A DNA stretch of 24,721 bases from Gammaproteobacteria bacterium. GTDB lineage: Bacteria; Pseudomonadota; Gammaproteobacteria; Steroidobacterales; Steroidobacteraceae. Shown here one piece after another: positions 15,721 through 22,881 of this stretch. How positions within the stretch are numbered: position 1 is the first letter of the stretch; each line of letters starts with the position of its first letter. The notes beneath the pieces are model-generated. The model had not been told where the DNA came from. It saw only the letters and a list, made by a program, of their open reading frames with translations, and did not search any database. Location: contig JADLDF010000419.1 in NCBI GenBank assembly GCA_020846815.1, positions 1-24,721 on the forward strand, in the 5' to 3' direction. Made by a program: the position numbers and the translations under genes.

Positions 15721-16293
15721 ATGGAACCGGCGAGACCGGTATCGCCGCAGACCAGACCGCTGCATGCCTGGGCGCGTCCGGCGATCGCCGCGCGGTTCGA
15801 AGCCGCCGTCGTCGCGCGCGACGGCGAGGCCGGCGCGCATTGCATCCACGAGCTGTGGATGCGCGGCGAGTTCGCGGTCGTGGTCGAGTCGTGGCTGCAG
15901 CGTCTCTGGGCCGACTGCGCTGCGACGGTTCCCGAGTGGCTGCCGATGCAATACATCGACTGGTTGCCGCGCGTCTATGACCTGGCGGCGCGGTTCCGCC
16001 CGGCCGCGCGCGGCCGCCACAACGTCTATCTCGTACTGCTCGATTTCGGCGACCGGCGCGGCGATCCACAGGGTGTCTACGTCGGCATGAGCCATTATGC
16101 TCCCGCGCAGCGCTTCGACCAGCATAAGGCGGGCATCCGCGCCTCCGGCAGTGTGCTCAAGCGCGGCCTCGAGGTGCTGACCGGCCCGGTGCTGCATCTG
16201 CAGCGCATCTCGCGCGCCGAAGCGTCGCGGATCGAGGCCGGCCTCGCGGCGGCGCTCGCGGCTGCGGGCCTGCAGGTGGAAGGTGGGCACTGA
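15721..16293 (+). CDS. GIY-YIG-like domain protein
   Basis: This 190-residue protein has an N-terminal helical region (1-95) of no recognised family. A C-terminal part follows that resembles the GIY-YIG nuclease core: VYLVLLDFGD, then GVYVGMSHYAPAQRFDQHK, with the YVG strand, the Arg (in QRF) and the downstream His (QHK) at the spacing of the GIY-YIG helix. The last third (SRAEASRIEAGLAAAL) could hold the Glu used for metal binding in that fold. The first GIY strand is degenerate (VYLVLL). It could cut DNA or be an inactive relative. Ribosome-binding site CGGAGGAG (15708-15715) sits before the ATG; a TACAGT box (15677-15682) may be its -10. It is a single gene between the propeller and gamma-carbonic anhydrase genes. 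Confidence 0.55.
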   Translation: MEPARPVSPQTRPLHAWARPAIAARFEAAVVARDGEAGAHCIHELWMRGEFAVVVESWLQRLWADCAATVPEWLPMQYIDWLPRVYDLAARFRPAARGRHNVYLVLLDFGDRRGDPQGVYVGMSHYAPAQRFDQHKAGIRASGSVLKRGLEVLTGPVLHLQRISRAEASRIEAGLAAALAAAGLQVEGGH

Positions 16294-16338
16294 GCGCGCG
16301 CATGGCCGGCGCGACCATGGGATTTCGGGGAGGATGAC

Positions 16339-16878
16339 ATGATCTACACCATCGGCGAGCGCCGTGCCGACGTCGCAGCGGGCTGCTACGTCGCGCCGTC
16401 GGCGCAGCTCATCGGCAGCGTGCGGCTCGCGGCCGGTGCCAGCGTTTGGTTCAACGTCGTGATCCGCGGCGACACGGACTGGATCGAGATCGGCGAGGGC
16501 AGCAACATCCAGGACGGCACGGTCATCCACACCGACCCCGGTGTGCCCGTGCACATCGGTGCGAACGTGACGGTCGGTCACATGGCCTTCCTGCACGGCT
16601 GCAGCGTCGGTGACGGCAGCATGATCGCCAACGGCGCGATGGTGCTCGACGGCGCACGCATCGGCCGCCGCTGCCTGATCGCCGCGGGTGCGCTGGTGCC
16701 GCCTGGGAAGCAGATCCCGGACGGCTCGGTCGTCATGGGCGCGCCCGGCAGGATCGTGCGCGAGACGACCGAGCGCGACCTGCAGATGCTGGAGCGCGCC
16801 GCGGCCGCATACCGTTCGCGAATCGCAGATTACGCGACGCAGCTGCGGCCCGATCCGCGTTTCCCGAGCCCGGAGTGA
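16339..16878 (+). CDS. Gamma-class carbonic anhydrase-like hexapeptide-repeat protein
   Basis: This 179-residue left-handed beta-helix protein consists of hexapeptide repeats (GSVRLA, GASVWF, GEGSNI, GANVTV, GHMAFL, GDGSMI, GARIGR). The likely zinc ligands are His in VIHTD and two His in VGHMAFLHGC, the arrangement of YrdA/PaaY/CamH-type gamma-carbonic anhydrases. A C-terminal helix (about 140-179) is typical and promotes trimer formation. It would act as a cytosolic trimer. Many relatives are weak or unproven carbonic anhydrases; PaaY relatives are found near phenylacetate genes and a PaaG-like isomerase lies 6 kb away, but that link is weak. A strong ribosome-binding site (GGGGAGGA) precedes the ATG. 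Confidence 0.88.
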   Translation: MIYTIGERRADVAAGCYVAPSAQLIGSVRLAAGASVWFNVVIRGDTDWIEIGEGSNIQDGTVIHTDPGVPVHIGANVTVGHMAFLHGCSVGDGSMIANGAMVLDGARIGRRCLIAAGALVPPGKQIPDGSVVMGAPGRIVRETTERDLQMLERAAAAYRSRIADYATQLRPDPRFPSPE

Positions 16879-16929
16879 ATGCGCCGCCGGCGCGTCGCGG
16901 CCGCGTGCGGGATCGTCCCCGCGCACCCT

Positions 16930-16952
16930 CGCTCGCGCCGCTCCCGCGAGCG
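16930..16952. terminator. Hairpin between convergent genes
   Basis: A perfect 8-bp inverted repeat (CGCTCGCG / CGCGAGCG, loop of 7) lies between the ends of the gamma-carbonic anhydrase gene (plus) and the Rieske gene (minus). The position suits a bidirectional terminator, although no T-run is present on either side. Confidence 0.4.
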
Positions 16953-16995
16953 TCAGGGCAGCGGTCTGTGCGGCAGCGCTCGTGCGCCGCGAGGC

Positions 16996-17346
16996 TCAGC
17001 CGGCGTCGGGCGGGGGCGGTGCGGCCGGGTCCAGCGCGACCTCGATGCGGCCATCGACGATGCGCAGCGGGTGAGTGGGAAGCGGCCGCGTCGCCGGGCC
17101 CGCGAGCACGCGGCCGTCGCGCGCGTCGAACGCGGCGCCGTGCAGCGGGCAGACGAGCCGGGCGCCGCGCAGGCGCCCGTCGCTCATGCGCGCCTCGGCA
17201 TGCGTGCAGACGTCGTCGAGCGCGAACACACCCTCGCGACTGCGGCAGAGCACGATGGCGCGACCCTCGATCGTGCAGGAGAGCATCCGCCCCTCGCGCA
17301 AGCTCGCGAGCTCGCCCACGACGTGGAAATGCAGTGCGTCGCTCAC
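16996..17346 (-). CDS. Rieske [2Fe-2S] ferredoxin-like protein
   Basis: This 116-residue protein contains both halves of the Rieske cluster site: CTH (in DDVCTHAEA) and CPLH (in LVCPLHGAAFD), 18 residues apart. It has no membrane segment, so it is a small soluble ferredoxin of the bacterial dioxygenase/NirD-like type, carrying electrons in the cytosol. The start is the GTG at 17346, giving VSDALHFHVVGEL, 11 nt after the stop of the PhzF gene; the two are therefore one transcript. No oxygenase or reductase gene is adjacent, so its partner is unknown. The Pro-rich tail (PAAPPPPDAG) is probably disordered. Confidence 0.85.
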   Translation of the reverse strand: MSDALHFHVVGELASLREGRMLSCTIEGRAIVLCRSREGVFALDDVCTHAEARMSDGRLRGARLVCPLHGAAFDARDGRVLAGPATRPLPTHPLRIVDGRIEVALDPAAPPPPDAG

Positions 17347-17357
17347 GTCGTGCCGCT

Positions 17358-18266
17358 TCAGAGCTCGAGCGTCGTCTCGAAGACCAGCACGGCCTGGCCG
17401 ACGATCCAGACCGCACCGGATGCGCCGCCGTCGGCCGGCTCGAGCTCGACGTCGACCCGGCCGGGGCGGTGCAGCGACTGGCCCTGGGCGCCGCAGAAGC
17501 GCACGCGACCCGCGGCCACCGGCGGCAGCAGGCCGTAGCGCGCCAGGTAGGCGCCGAGCAGGCCGTGTGCATTGCCGCTGACCGGGTCCTCGGGAATGCC
17601 GAGAGCCGGGCAGAACATGCGTGACTCGGTCAGGCAGCCCTCGACCTGCGCGTTCAGTGTGAAGACGAAGTGGCCGGCTGCGCCGAGTTGCGCGGAGAGC
17701 GTGTTCAGCCGGTTGAAGTCCGGCTTCAGGTGCCACAGCTGCTCGGTGCCGCGCACGCCGATCATCAGCCGCGTGCTGCCGCTGCCGACGATCTGGATCG
17801 GGCAGCGCGGATCGAGATCGCCGCTCGACAGCGCCAGCGCGTCGAGCACGGCCAGCCGCTCGCGCTCGCTGATCTCGCGGCCGAGCGGTGGCGTGGGCTG
17901 GCGGATCGCGATACGCCGCTGCGGACCCTGGCCGCGGACGTCGATCTCGACCACGCCGCTCTTCTGCCGCTGACGCAGCCGCGTCGGCGTGCCGTCGCGC
18001 CGCGACAGCACGTAGTGCGCCGCGATGGTCGCATGGCCCACGAAGCTCGCCTCGGTGCGCGGCGTGAAGAAGCGCACGCGCAGGTCGTGGTCGGGCCCGT
18101 CGGCCTTCAGCACGAAGGCCGTGTCGGCGTTGTTCAGCTCGCGGGCGATCGCGAGCATCTCGTCGTCGGCGAGCACGTCGGCGCCGAGCACGACGCCGGC
18201 GGGGTTGCCGGTGAAGCGGCGGTCGGTGAAGGCATCGACCTGGAAGACATGGACGCTGCGGGTCAT
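17358..18266 (-). CDS. PhzF-family isomerase/epimerase-like protein
   Basis: This 302-residue protein belongs to the PhzF/DAPF-like fold. It opens with VHVFQVDAFTDRRFTGNPAGVVL, then has the family's acid-base Glu in NNADTAFVL-type context, FFTPRTEASFVGHATIAAHYVL (first half) and PEDPVSGNAHGLLGAYLA (second half). These are the mirrored active-site elements of the two-domain fold. PhzF itself isomerises a phenazine precursor; most family members, including this one with no phenazine genes nearby, have unknown substrates. Length is typical. It is co-transcribed with the Rieske gene. A TACAAT box at 18300-18305 (minus strand) may be its promoter, and it is divergent from the thiamine operon. Confidence 0.88.
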   Translation of the reverse strand: MTRSVHVFQVDAFTDRRFTGNPAGVVLGADVLADDEMLAIARELNNADTAFVLKADGPDHDLRVRFFTPRTEASFVGHATIAAHYVLSRRDGTPTRLRQRQKSGVVEIDVRGQGPQRRIAIRQPTPPLGREISERERLAVLDALALSSGDLDPRCPIQIVGSGSTRLMIGVRGTEQLWHLKPDFNRLNTLSAQLGAAGHFVFTLNAQVEGCLTESRMFCPALGIPEDPVSGNAHGLLGAYLARYGLLPPVAAGRVRFCGAQGQSLHRPGRVDVELEPADGGASGAVWIVGQAVLVFETTLEL

Positions 18267-18299
18267 CGAGCGAACCTCGGTTGGCGCGTCGGGGCCGCG

Positions 18300-18305
18300 A
18301 TTGTA
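18300..18305 (-). promoter_or_regulatory. -10-like box of the PhzF-Rieske transcript
   Basis: TACAAT on the minus strand lies about 34 nt before the PhzF ATG. No convincing -35 is seen at the expected spacing, so this is a tentative promoter. Confidence 0.3.
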
Positions 18306-18346
18306 TTTAACCCGCTCCCGGTGCGCATCCCCGTCGCCGGCGGCAC

Positions 18347-18374
18347 TTGCAAATCGGCCCCGCCGGCCTAACAT
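18347..18374 (+). promoter_or_regulatory. Sigma70-like promoter of the thiamine operon
   Basis: TTGCAA (18347-18352) and TAACAT (18369-18374) are separated by 16 nt. The expected start of transcription, about 18381-18382, coincides with the 5' base of the riboswitch P1 stem. Two independent signals agreeing makes this promoter more credible than the others listed here. Confidence 0.55.
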
Positions 18375-18381
18375 GTCCGTC

Positions 18382-18471
18382 ACCTTGGGGTGGCCCCGTG
18401 GGGCCTGAGATGCCGGTGTACCGGCGAACCCGTCGAACCTGATCCGGTTAGTACCGGCGTAGGGAGCAGGT
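18382..18471 (+). ncRNA. TPP riboswitch (THI element)
   Basis: All hallmark pieces of the thiamine pyrophosphate aptamer are present in order. GGGGTGGCC is followed by a short stem (GGCCCC/GGGGCC) and the pyrimidine-sensing CTGAGATG. An optional hairpin (CCGGTGTACCGG) comes next, then ACCCGT and GAACCTGATCCGG. The last parts are a stem with TTAGTA and the conserved GCGTAGGGAG. ACCT at 18382-18385 pairs with AGGT at 18468-18471 to close P1. The 3' end overlaps the purine-rich Shine-Dalgarno sequence (GGGAG, 18462-18466) and the start codon follows at 18474. There is therefore no separate expression platform: TPP binding would directly hide the ribosome-binding site. High TPP should turn the operon off at translation. 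Confidence 0.96.
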
Positions 18472-18473
18472 CC

Positions 18474-20654
18474 ATGTCCAGCTTTCACCATTGCCGCGGC
18501 AACGTGCTTGCGGCCGTTTCCGCGATCCCCGTCGTCACAGGCTCCGTGCGAGCCTTCGCCGCGGCTCGTGCAGCGCGCGGCCTGGCGTGCGTTGCACTCC
18601 TGGCCATCGCCGTGCCGGCCGGCGCCGGCGCAGCCACGGCTCCCGGCAGTGGCATGGGCGCCGGCGTGGACGAGCCGCTGCAGGAGGTCATCGTCACCGC
18701 GAGCCTGCGGCGTGACCGGCTGGCCGAGCTGCCGGCGAGCGTCACCGTGCTCGACGCGGCGACGGTGCGCGGCGCCGGCGTGCAGCATCTGCAGGACCTG
18801 CTGCCGCTGGTGCCGAACCTCAACTGGGCCTCGGGCAGCTCACGCCCGCGCTATTTCCAGCTGCGCGGTATCGGCGAGACCGACCAGTGGCAGGGCGCGC
18901 CGAACCCTTCGGTCGGTTTCCTGATCGACGGCATGGATTTCTCCGGCATCGGCATGCCGGCGACACTGTTCGACGTCGAGCAGGTCGAGGTCCTGCGCGG
19001 CCCGCAGGGCACGACCTATGGCGCGAACGCCCTCGCGGGCCTGATCAACGTCGGCACGCGGCGCGCGAGCCGCAAGGATCAGGCGCGGCTGGAGCTCACC
19101 GGTGGCGACTACGGCAGCCGTGGCGCCGGTGCGGTGTTCGGCGGCGCGCTCGGCGAGCACTCGGCAGGAAGACTGGTCGCGCAGCGCTACCGCAGCGACG
19201 GCTTCCGCGAGAACCTCTTCCTCGGCCGCGACGACACCGGCCGTTTCGACGAGACCACGCTGCGCGCGCGGCTCGCGCTTGCACCGTGGGACGGGCTCGA
19301 CGTCGACGTCTCGGCGCTCTGGGTCGACCTCGACAATGGCTACGACGCATTCGCGCTCGACAACTCGCGGCGCACGTACTCGGACCAGCCCGGGCGCGAC
19401 GCGCAGCGCTCGCGCGGCCTGTCGGCGGCGCTCGACTGGCGCGCGACCGAGAACGTGACGCTGCGCAGCGTCAGCGCCGTCACCGAATCCGACATCGTCT
19501 ATTCGTTCGATGGCGACTGGGGCTTCGATCCCGGCTACGACTTTACCCAGCGTTTCCTGCGCCGGCACCGCACGGTCAGCCAGGATCTGCGCCTGATGTC
19601 GGACGCCGCGGCGCGCGCGGCGGGCGGCTTCGCCTGGCTCGGCGGTCTCTATGTGCTCGACGTGCGCGAGACCAACGACCAGCTCGACCTCTATGACGGC
19701 GACGTGTTCCGTGCGCTGCAGAGCCGCTACGACGCGACCAACGTCGCGGCCTACGGGCAGCTCGAGTGGCGGCCGCGCGCGCGCTGGCGCCTGACCGCGG
19801 GCCTGCGCGCCGAGCAGCGTGATGCACGCTACCGCGACAGCGACGGCAGTGACTTCGTACCCCGCGACCGCATGCTCGGCGGGCACCTCGCGGCCGAGTA
19901 CGCGCTGTCCGGCGGCAGCACCGCCTATGTCACGCTGTCGCGCGGCTACAAGGCCGGCGGCTTCAACATCGGGCCGCTGATCCCCGACGATCGCCGGCTG
20001 TTCGACCCGGAGTTCCTGCGCAGTGTCGAGCTCGGCTGGCGGCTGCGCGGCGCCGAGGGTCGTGCCGCGCTCGATGCCGCGCTGTTCTTCATGCGGCGCA
20101 GCGACCTGCAGGTCGGCACCTCGGCACAGCTCGATCCCGGCGATCCGCTGTCGTTCGTCTTCGTGACCGACAATGCCGCCGAGGGCGAGAACTGGGGTGC
20201 GGAGCTCACGGCCTCCTGGCGCGCCACCGAGGCGCTGCGCGTCGGTGCGACGCTCGGCCTGCTGCGCAGCCGCTACCTCGGCTACCGCATCGGTGCGCGC
20301 GATCTCGACGGCCGCGACCAGGCCCATGCCCCGCGCACGCAGTACACGCTGAGCCTGGAGTACCGCGACCCGCGCGGCCCGTATGCGCGCGCCGACCTGC
20401 AGGGCGTCGACGCGTTCTACTTCTCCGAGAGCCACGACCAGCGCTCGCGGCCCTATCGGCTGCTCAATCTGCGCGCCGGCTGGGCGGGCGAGCGCTGGGA
20501 CGCGAGCCTCTGGGTGCGCAACGCGCTCGATGCCGACTGGGCGCAGCGCGGCTTCTTTTTCGGCAACGAGCCGCCGGATTTTCCCGACCGCCTCTACGTG
20601 CAGCCCGGCGATCCGCGCCAGGCCGGCGTGACCGTCACCTTCGATCTGCGCTGA
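18474..20654 (+). CDS. TonB-dependent receptor, probable thiamine transporter
   Basis: This 726-residue protein is an outer-membrane beta-barrel receptor. After a signal region it shows a TonB-box-like EVIVTAS, then a plug domain (about 75-190: LPASVTVLDAATV, RGIGETDQWQG, DVEQVEVLRGPQGTTYGANALAGLINV). A barrel of amphipathic strands with typical blocks follows (SRGYKAGGFN, DPEFLRSVELGW, LLNLRAGWAGERWDASLWVRNALD). The N-terminus is long before its hydrophobic core (about residues 38-52); the riboswitch-embedded ribosome-binding site supports the ATG at 18474, though a later GTG would give a more usual signal peptide. The end, VTVTFDLR, lacks the usual terminal aromatic. Family members carry siderophores, vitamins or glycans; the TPP riboswitch and the downstream genes point to thiamine or a thiamine precursor. 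Confidence 0.93.
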   Translation: MSSFHHCRGNVLAAVSAIPVVTGSVRAFAAARAARGLACVALLAIAVPAGAGAATAPGSGMGAGVDEPLQEVIVTASLRRDRLAELPASVTVLDAATVRGAGVQHLQDLLPLVPNLNWASGSSRPRYFQLRGIGETDQWQGAPNPSVGFLIDGMDFSGIGMPATLFDVEQVEVLRGPQGTTYGANALAGLINVGTRRASRKDQARLELTGGDYGSRGAGAVFGGALGEHSAGRLVAQRYRSDGFRENLFLGRDDTGRFDETTLRARLALAPWDGLDVDVSALWVDLDNGYDAFALDNSRRTYSDQPGRDAQRSRGLSAALDWRATENVTLRSVSAVTESDIVYSFDGDWGFDPGYDFTQRFLRRHRTVSQDLRLMSDAAARAAGGFAWLGGLYVLDVRETNDQLDLYDGDVFRALQSRYDATNVAAYGQLEWRPRARWRLTAGLRAEQRDARYRDSDGSDFVPRDRMLGGHLAAEYALSGGSTAYVTLSRGYKAGGFNIGPLIPDDRRLFDPEFLRSVELGWRLRGAEGRAALDAALFFMRRSDLQVGTSAQLDPGDPLSFVFVTDNAAEGENWGAELTASWRATEALRVGATLGLLRSRYLGYRIGARDLDGRDQAHAPRTQYTLSLEYRDPRGPYARADLQGVDAFYFSESHDQRSRPYRLLNLRAGWAGERWDASLWVRNALDADWAQRGFFFGNEPPDFPDRLYVQPGDPRQAGVTVTFDLR

Positions 20655-20661
20655 GGATCTC

Positions 20662-20910
20662 ATGGACATCGCCGTGGACATCAGTCTCTATCCGCTGGAG
20701 CGCGACTTCGTGCCGCCGATCCAGGACTTCATCGATCGCCTCGGCGCCGATCCGCGCCTCAAGGTCGTGACCAACAGCCTCAGCACGCAACTGACCGGCC
20801 CCTACGACGCGGTCATGACGGCGCTGACACGCGAGCTGCGCCCGAGCTTCGAGCGCGAGGCGCGGGCCGTGTTCGTGCTCAAGGTGCTCGGCCCGCTGCC
20901 GGCGTACTGA
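20662..20910 (+). CDS. YkoF-like thiamine-binding domain protein
   Basis: This 82-residue protein is a single domain of the YkoF/MTH1187 thiamine-binding (ferredoxin-like) fold. Family landmarks are DISLYPLERDFVPPI, FIDRLGADPRLKVVTNSLST, QLTGPYDAVM and a C-terminal VFVLKVLG strand. YkoF of Bacillus binds thiamine and its pyrimidine; it has two such domains, so this is about half-length, as in single-domain homologues that assemble as oligomers. It has no signal peptide, so it should be cytosolic. It begins 7 nt after the receptor's stop with GAGGATC before the ATG, and the permease gene starts 10 nt later. It probably buffers or hands on imported thiamine, or senses it; which of these is not shown. 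Confidence 0.82.
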   Translation: MDIAVDISLYPLERDFVPPIQDFIDRLGADPRLKVVTNSLSTQLTGPYDAVMTALTRELRPSFEREARAVFVLKVLGPLPAY

Positions 20911-20920
20911 CGCCGGCGCA

Positions 20921-21538
20921 ATGTTCGAACGCATCGTCGAGGGTCTGCGCGCGAGCTCCCCGGCCGAGCTCCTCGCCGTGCTCGCCGGCTTGATCTACGG
21001 CGTGCTGGCGGTGCGCCAGGACCGGCGCTGCTGGCTGTTCGGCGGGCTCTCCTCGGCGATCCTCGCCGTGCTCGCCGCAAGGGCGCGCCTGCCGATGCAG
21101 GCGCTGCTGCAGCTCGTCTACGTCGCGATGTCGGTCTACGGCTTCCGCCACTGGGGGCGCGGGGTGCGCGTCGCCGCGGCGGTGACGCCGATGCCGATCG
21201 GCATCTGGCCGCTGCGCGTGCATCTGGCCATCGGTCTCGGCGTCGCGGCCGGCACCTGGCTGCTGGTGCCGGCGGTCGCGGCCTGGAGCGCGGCGGCCTG
21301 GCCCCGGCTCGACACCGCGACCATGCTCGCGAGCCTGTTCGCGACCTGGATGGTCGCGCGGCTGCGGCTCGAGAACTGGCTCTACTGGATCGCGATCGAC
21401 GCCGTGTCGCTGTATCTCTATGCGGCGCAGGGTCTGGCCTTCGTCGCGTTCCTTTATCTGGTCTATCTGCTGATCGCGGTATTCGGCTGGTTCGAGTGGC
21501 GCGCGCGCTGGCGGCGGCAGCGGGCGGCCGGAGCATGA
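20921..21538 (+). CDS. pnuT: PnuC-family transporter, probable thiamine permease PnuT
   Basis: This 205-residue inner-membrane protein has about seven hydrophobic helices and the PnuC-family pattern. Examples are LLAVLAGLIYGVLAVRQDRRCWLFGGLSSAILAV in the first third, LVYVAMSVYGFRHW in the middle and RLRLENWLYWIAIDAVSLYLY plus FLYLVYLLIAVFGWFEWR near the end. PnuC carries nicotinamide riboside; the PnuT branch carries thiamine. The sequence alone does not separate them, but the TPP riboswitch and thiamine genes around it make PnuT the better call. PnuC-type carriers work by facilitated diffusion with metabolic trapping, which fits the kinase gene overlapping its stop (ATGA at 21535-21538). Confidence 0.85.
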   Translation: MFERIVEGLRASSPAELLAVLAGLIYGVLAVRQDRRCWLFGGLSSAILAVLAARARLPMQALLQLVYVAMSVYGFRHWGRGVRVAAAVTPMPIGIWPLRVHLAIGLGVAAGTWLLVPAVAAWSAAAWPRLDTATMLASLFATWMVARLRLENWLYWIAIDAVSLYLYAAQGLAFVAFLYLVYLLIAVFGWFEWRARWRRQRAAGA

Positions 21539-22404
21539 CGCCGGGCAGCGCGATCCCGCCGCAGGCGCTGGCGGCCGTGCCGGGGCTGCAGGACGGCGAG
21601 CCGCCGCTGCGGGTCGAGGCGTTGCCCGGCGGCGTGGTCAACCGCACGTTCCGCATCGCGACGCGCGTCGGCGACTACGTGCTGCGGCTGCATCCCGACG
21701 CGGCCCGCTCGGCCGGGCTCGGCATCGATCGTGCGGCCGAGGTCGAGGCGCAGCGCCTCGCGGCCGCGGCCGGCCTCGCGCCGCGCGTGGTCGCCGTCGC
21801 AGCCGATCACGCCTTCCTGGTGAGCGAGTACGTCGCGGGCCAGCGGGCCGATGCGGCGCGGCTGGCCGCGCCGTCCGGCATGGCACGCTTCGGCGCGACG
21901 CTGGCGCGGCTGCGCGGGCTGGTGCCCGTCGGAGCGTCGCGGGCACTGTCGGCGCAACCTTCGCTGATCGAGCGCACGCGCCGCCTGGTGGCGGCTGCGC
22001 GCGCTGGCGCCGATCCGCGCACGGCCGGCGCGCTCGACCGCGCGTTGCAGGCCGCCGAGGCCGGCTGGCAGGCCGCGGACGGCGGGCGGCGACCCTGCTG
22101 CCTCGTCCACAGCGATCCGAATCCGGACAACGTGCTCTGGGTGCCGGGCGAGGGGCCGCTGCCGCTGCTCGACTGGGAGTACGCCCATCTCGGCGATCCT
22201 CTGCAGGATCCGGCGGTCTGGCTGCAGGCCTCGCCGGCGCTGCGCGGCGCGGAGGCACGGCTGCTGCGCGCCTGCGGGCTCGAGGGCGAGGCGGACATCG
22301 GCATGCTCGCGGGCATGGCGGCGGTCTACGACGCGCTCGGCCGTGCATGGAGCGGTCTTGCGGAAACTGCGGCTGGTATCCCCCCGGGCGGGCGGGCAAA
22401 CTAG
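21535..22404 (+). CDS. Phosphotransferase of the aminoglycoside/choline-kinase fold, probable thiamine kinase (ThiK-like)
   Basis: This 289-residue cytosolic kinase has a Gly-rich N-lobe (LPGGVVNRTFRIA), a Lys-less VLRLHP strand, the Brenner motif LVHSDPNPDNVLW (catalytic Asp plus Asn) and the metal-binding Asp in LLDWEYAHLGDPLQD. This is the APH/ThiK/choline kinase layout. Enzymes of this fold phosphorylate thiamine (ThiK, forming thiamine monophosphate), choline or sugars; the operon context makes thiamine the best substrate. The start overlaps the permease stop, so the two are translationally coupled and the kinase can trap the imported vitamin. Thiamine monophosphate would then need ThiL, which is not in this window. 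It ends near a normal length with a Gly/Pro-rich tail. Confidence 0.82.
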   Translation: MTPGSAIPPQALAAVPGLQDGEPPLRVEALPGGVVNRTFRIATRVGDYVLRLHPDAARSAGLGIDRAAEVEAQRLAAAAGLAPRVVAVAADHAFLVSEYVAGQRADAARLAAPSGMARFGATLARLRGLVPVGASRALSAQPSLIERTRRLVAAARAGADPRTAGALDRALQAAEAGWQAADGGRRPCCLVHSDPNPDNVLWVPGEGPLPLLDWEYAHLGDPLQDPAVWLQASPALRGAEARLLRACGLEGEADIGMLAGMAAVYDALGRAWSGLAETAAGIPPGGRAN

Positions 22405-22472
22405 CCGCCTTCCGCTGCGCCCGCTCCGGGCAGGACGGCGGTTCATCGGTCCGATCGCATCAGGGAGCCAGC

Positions 22473-22787
22473 ATGCCCGTGTTGAAGGTGGTCGATAGAG
22501 ACGGCAGGGAGCACGACGTCGAGGCCAAGTCCGGTCTGAAACTCATGGAGACGCTGCGCGAGCTCGATTACGGCATCGCCGCGATCTGCGGCGGCATGTG
22601 CTCCTGCGCCACTTGCCATATCTACGTCGATGCCGACTGGGCCGCGAAGCTGCCGCCGGCGATGTCCGACGAGCGCGAGCTGCTGTCGGAGCTCTCCCAC
22701 CACGGGGACACCTCGCGGTTGTCCTGCCAGGTCGAGATGACCGAGACACTCGCGGGCATGCGCGTCACGATCGCACCCGACGAATAA
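22473..22787 (+). CDS. Adrenodoxin-type [2Fe-2S] ferredoxin
   Basis: This 104-residue ferredoxin carries the cluster ligands in AICGGMCSCATCHIYV: the Cys at positions 1, 7 and 10 of CGGMCSCATC, spaced C-x5-C-x2-C, plus the distant Cys in LSCQVEM. An extra Cys sits inside the loop at position 5. The spacing and the following HIYV are typical of ferredoxins of bacterial P450 and ring-hydroxylation systems (putidaredoxin, terpredoxin). It donates electrons in the cytosol. Start ATG with AGGGAG upstream. It lies 68 nt after the ThiK-like gene and has its own ribosome-binding site; whether it shares the thiamine transcript is unclear. No P450 or reductase is nearby. Confidence 0.92.
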   Translation: MPVLKVVDRDGREHDVEAKSGLKLMETLRELDYGIAAICGGMCSCATCHIYVDADWAAKLPPAMSDERELLSELSHHGDTSRLSCQVEMTETLAGMRVTIAPDE

Positions 22788-22831
22788 CGCGTCCGCCGGG
22801 CCGGCGCCTGCCGGTGCCTCCCGTCGGCGCC

Positions 22832-22851
22832 GCCGGGCGCTCGAGCCCGGC
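22832..22851 (+). terminator. Hairpin after the ferredoxin gene
   Basis: A perfect 7-bp inverted repeat (GCCGGGC / GCCCGGC, loop GCTCGA) lies 44 nt past the ferredoxin stop and just upstream of the isomerase gene. Only a short T-rich stretch follows (CCGGTCTT), so termination would be weak. Confidence 0.35.
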
Positions 22852-22881
22852 CACCGGTCTTCCGCACAGGAGATAGACGGC

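Noticed and set aside
13828..16926. A 1032-codon minus-strand open frame spanning several genes
   Set aside because: Only its last 110 codons (SDR A) are real; the rest is antisense to SDR B, the propeller, the GIY-YIG-like and gamma-carbonic anhydrase genes.
18414..18460. Repeat of TACCGGCG within the riboswitch as an operator pair
   Set aside because: Both copies are explained as 3' strands of aptamer helices, so no separate operator is needed.
18840..20681. A 613-codon minus-strand open frame
   Set aside because: Antisense to the TonB-dependent receptor; the receptor has plug and barrel motifs and a riboswitch start.
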